This document shows positions 62,111 to 64,000 of a DNA stretch of 64,000 nt, in pieces. Within the stretch, counting starts at the first letter, position 1. Each line of letters begins with the position of its first letter. The stretch is taken from contig NW_023602073.1 of assembly GCF_014898055.3 (NCBI RefSeq), positions 17,965,784-18,029,783 of the forward strand, given 5' to 3'. This DNA comes from Talpa occidentalis. Taxonomy: Eukaryota; Chordata; Mammalia; Eulipotyphla; Talpidae. The position numbers and the translations under genes were made by a program. The notes beneath the pieces are model-generated. The model was not told where the DNA came from. It saw nothing but the letters and a program-made list of their open reading frames with translations, and searched no databases.

Positions 62111-62896
62111 CTTTACTAATAGCACCTCTGTCTCTGAACATCAAAGATTCTTCTTGCGAAGCAGACTTACATTTTGGGTTATCTTTCGTTTAGTTTGTAA
62201 ACCAAAATAAATAAGTAATCAAGAGACCTTGTCTATTTTAAATTTATTTGGTTAATAAGTCAGTTCCTAAATTCCAACATTCTATGTCAAATAGGATTCG
62301 TGGAATGTGGGTGCTTTTATTGGATTCTTGCCTCTTTTGGCCTTTATTGTTTGTTTTTGCATGCTTTTGTCTGCTGCATGATTTATCACACAATTTTGCC
62401 ACAAGTATTCCCCTTAGTGAGTTATTAACAGCCCTGTTAATACTAGGAGGGGAAAATGTGATTCTTAAAATGAAATACATTTTCAAACCAAATAAATGTA
62501 CTCTGTTTTATGACATTTCATTTAATTATACGGAGCACCCGTTACTAATTCATGCACGCATCATGACTGCATGATAAGAAAATATAATGAAGGTAGAAGT
62601 GGCAGATAACAGACTGCAAACATTAGTAAAAGAGCTCCCAAGTATCTATTACTAATAAAAAGTATATATAAACAAAAATTACTTTAAATGAATGACGTTT
62701 CTGTCAAATATGTAACGTAAAGGCTGTTTGCTTATTATTTTAAATGTAGGCACTTAAAGCAAAGGTGTTTTATGTAAACTAATTCTAAAGTTTATGATTT
62801 TGCCAGCAGTTTGTTGGTTCTCTTTTTAACCATCATGCTTGAATAACTTGGGAAGCCTCACTTTTATATGTCATAATTAAGAAGCACTTTAGAGGT
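62111..62896. other. Intergenic DNA, no gene
   Basis: AT-rich; nothing recognised. Confidence 0.5.
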
Positions 62897-62969
62897 GGGC
62901 CAGTGATGCAAAGGATAACGCATCTGACTACAAATCAGAAGGCTCTAGGTTCAACTCCTGGCTGGCTTG
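62897..62969 (+). tRNA. tRNA-Arg(ACG)-derived gene with ACA anticodon; probable pseudogene
   Basis: The 73-nt sequence follows mammalian tRNA-Arg(ACG) throughout: GGGCCAGTG acceptor, GGATAACGC D arm, TCTGA-CTACAAA-TCAGA anticodon arm and CTGGCTTG end. The anticodon position, ACG in the parent, is ACA, which would pair with cysteine TGT. Several other changes are CG to CA or TG (GTGATGCAA for GTGGCGCAA, TTCAACTCC for TTCGACTCC), the signature of methylated-CpG decay. Stems still pair well and a TTTT terminator follows at about 62973. Folding and transcription look possible; charging identity is uncertain. Confidence 0.8.
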
Positions 62970-64000
62970 TTTCTTTTGCCTTATTTTTTTTTTTAAGTTA
63001 CTAAATTAAAATTTTTTTTTTCTTTATCATTGAGCCCACCCTATTCTAAGTCTTTCAGAGTAAAAAGAGCCCTTCCTCACTTTTTCTCTTTTAAATTGAT
63101 GTGGGAAACGATCCCTAGTTCATTCAGATTCTAATTACTGTAAAATCCTCCCTTAACTTTGTTGTTGCTATCCCACGGTGCACAACTGACTTGTGCTAAA
63201 CTCAGCATCAGGCTTCGGAGTCATGATCAAAGGAAAGTCTGAAGAACAGCGTCCTGCAGGAGAGTAGATTCTGAAGGATCCCCGACTGGGGCCGGTGGCG
63301 TGGAAAGCAGAGGGAGGCTAACTTAGCCTTGACGCCACGGAAAACCCAAGGACCTTTGGAATTCGTGGGAATAGGAAGTTGTAGAGGAGCTGGGCAAAAT
63401 CAAGATCAGGCGGAGGGAAAACGCAAATAAAATCAAATGAGTTTCTTAAATTCACGCTTTTCATTTTAGGGAAGTTTATTGAGGTTCGCAAATGTGCGTA
63501 CACCGAGCCACCCCTCCAGTCACCTTGTGTTCGCGTCTTTCATCTGTATCCCGACCCTGAACCCGGAGCTTGAAGTGTCTGAAATGGGGTAAGACTCAAC
63601 AATAGAGTGGGATTACACTTGTATACATTTTGTACATTTTAAAAACACTCAAAAATGCGATAAATTAAAATTTTAATTAAAATTTTCAGATGTGTACAAA
63701 AGGAACAAATGGTAATAAACCACCATGTACCGTGTTCGGTGTTCTCAGAATTTCACCTTTTCTTCCATGCATTCTGCACCACTTCTGTGTTGTTTTTAAT
63801 GTTTCTAGAATTATTTTTACAGGTAAAATGTACATTATCAAAAATGCATAAATCTCAACAATTTGGAAAGCATGCATACACCCATGTAACCCACTCCCCT
63901 ATCATTATATATATATCAATACATTTTGATATCCCAAAATGTTCCCTTGGGTCTTTCCACATTCTCAGTCAGTAAGTTTTACAAAAACAGACAACAGGCT
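62970..64000. other. Intergenic DNA, no gene
   Basis: AT-rich apart from a moderately GC-rich stretch at 63230-63320. Nothing recognised up to the end of the window. Confidence 0.5.

Overview
The window is nuclear DNA from a placental mammal. The evidence is spliced genes with GT-AG introns, replication-dependent histone genes with 3' stem-loops, pol III tRNA genes, and a repeat load of L1, MIR, L2, MLT1-type LTRs and a lineage-specific tRNA-derived SINE. I could not assign that SINE to a named family, so the order is left open; a laurasiatherian is my guess. The gene order and strands (H4 +, H2B -, H2A +, tRNA genes, PRSS16 +) match the right edge of the human chromosome 6p22 histone/tRNA cluster (H4C9, H2BC12, H2AC12, then PRSS16), which is used to propose orthologues.

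Layout. 1-5.3 kb: repeats and LTR-like sequence, including a 78-bp inverted repeat. 5.4-8.8 kb: three intronless histone genes. H2B and H2A diverge from a shared 305-bp promoter, and each gene ends in the stem-loop plus purine-rich element that replaces polyadenylation. 9-44 kb: repeat-rich intergenic DNA carrying tRNA genes for Val(TAC), Thr(AGT), Ile(AAT) x2, Val(CAC), Leu(TAA) and Val(AAC), plus decayed His and Ser copies. This part also has an orphan CpG-rich block followed by a decamer minisatellite at 30.9-32.0 kb. 44.77-51.7 kb: an intact 12-exon PRSS16 gene (thymus-specific serine protease, 512 codons). 52-64 kb: degenerate L1, several SINEs, tRNA-Thr(AGT), a second tRNA-Val(AAC), a second orphan CpG-rich block and a tRNA-Arg(ACG) relative whose anticodon now reads ACA.

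Function. The histone genes supply core histones in S phase. The tRNA genes are pol III units with internal A and B boxes and T-run terminators. PRSS16 is a thymic peptidase known from thymic cortical epithelium. These genes are linked by position, not as a pathway. I found no convincing novel multi-gene system. The most unusual items are the anticodon-shifted tRNA, a 24-bp perfect palindrome, a SINE copy made only of the tRNA head, a stop-free PRSS16 intron behind a very weak donor, and two unassigned CpG-rich blocks.
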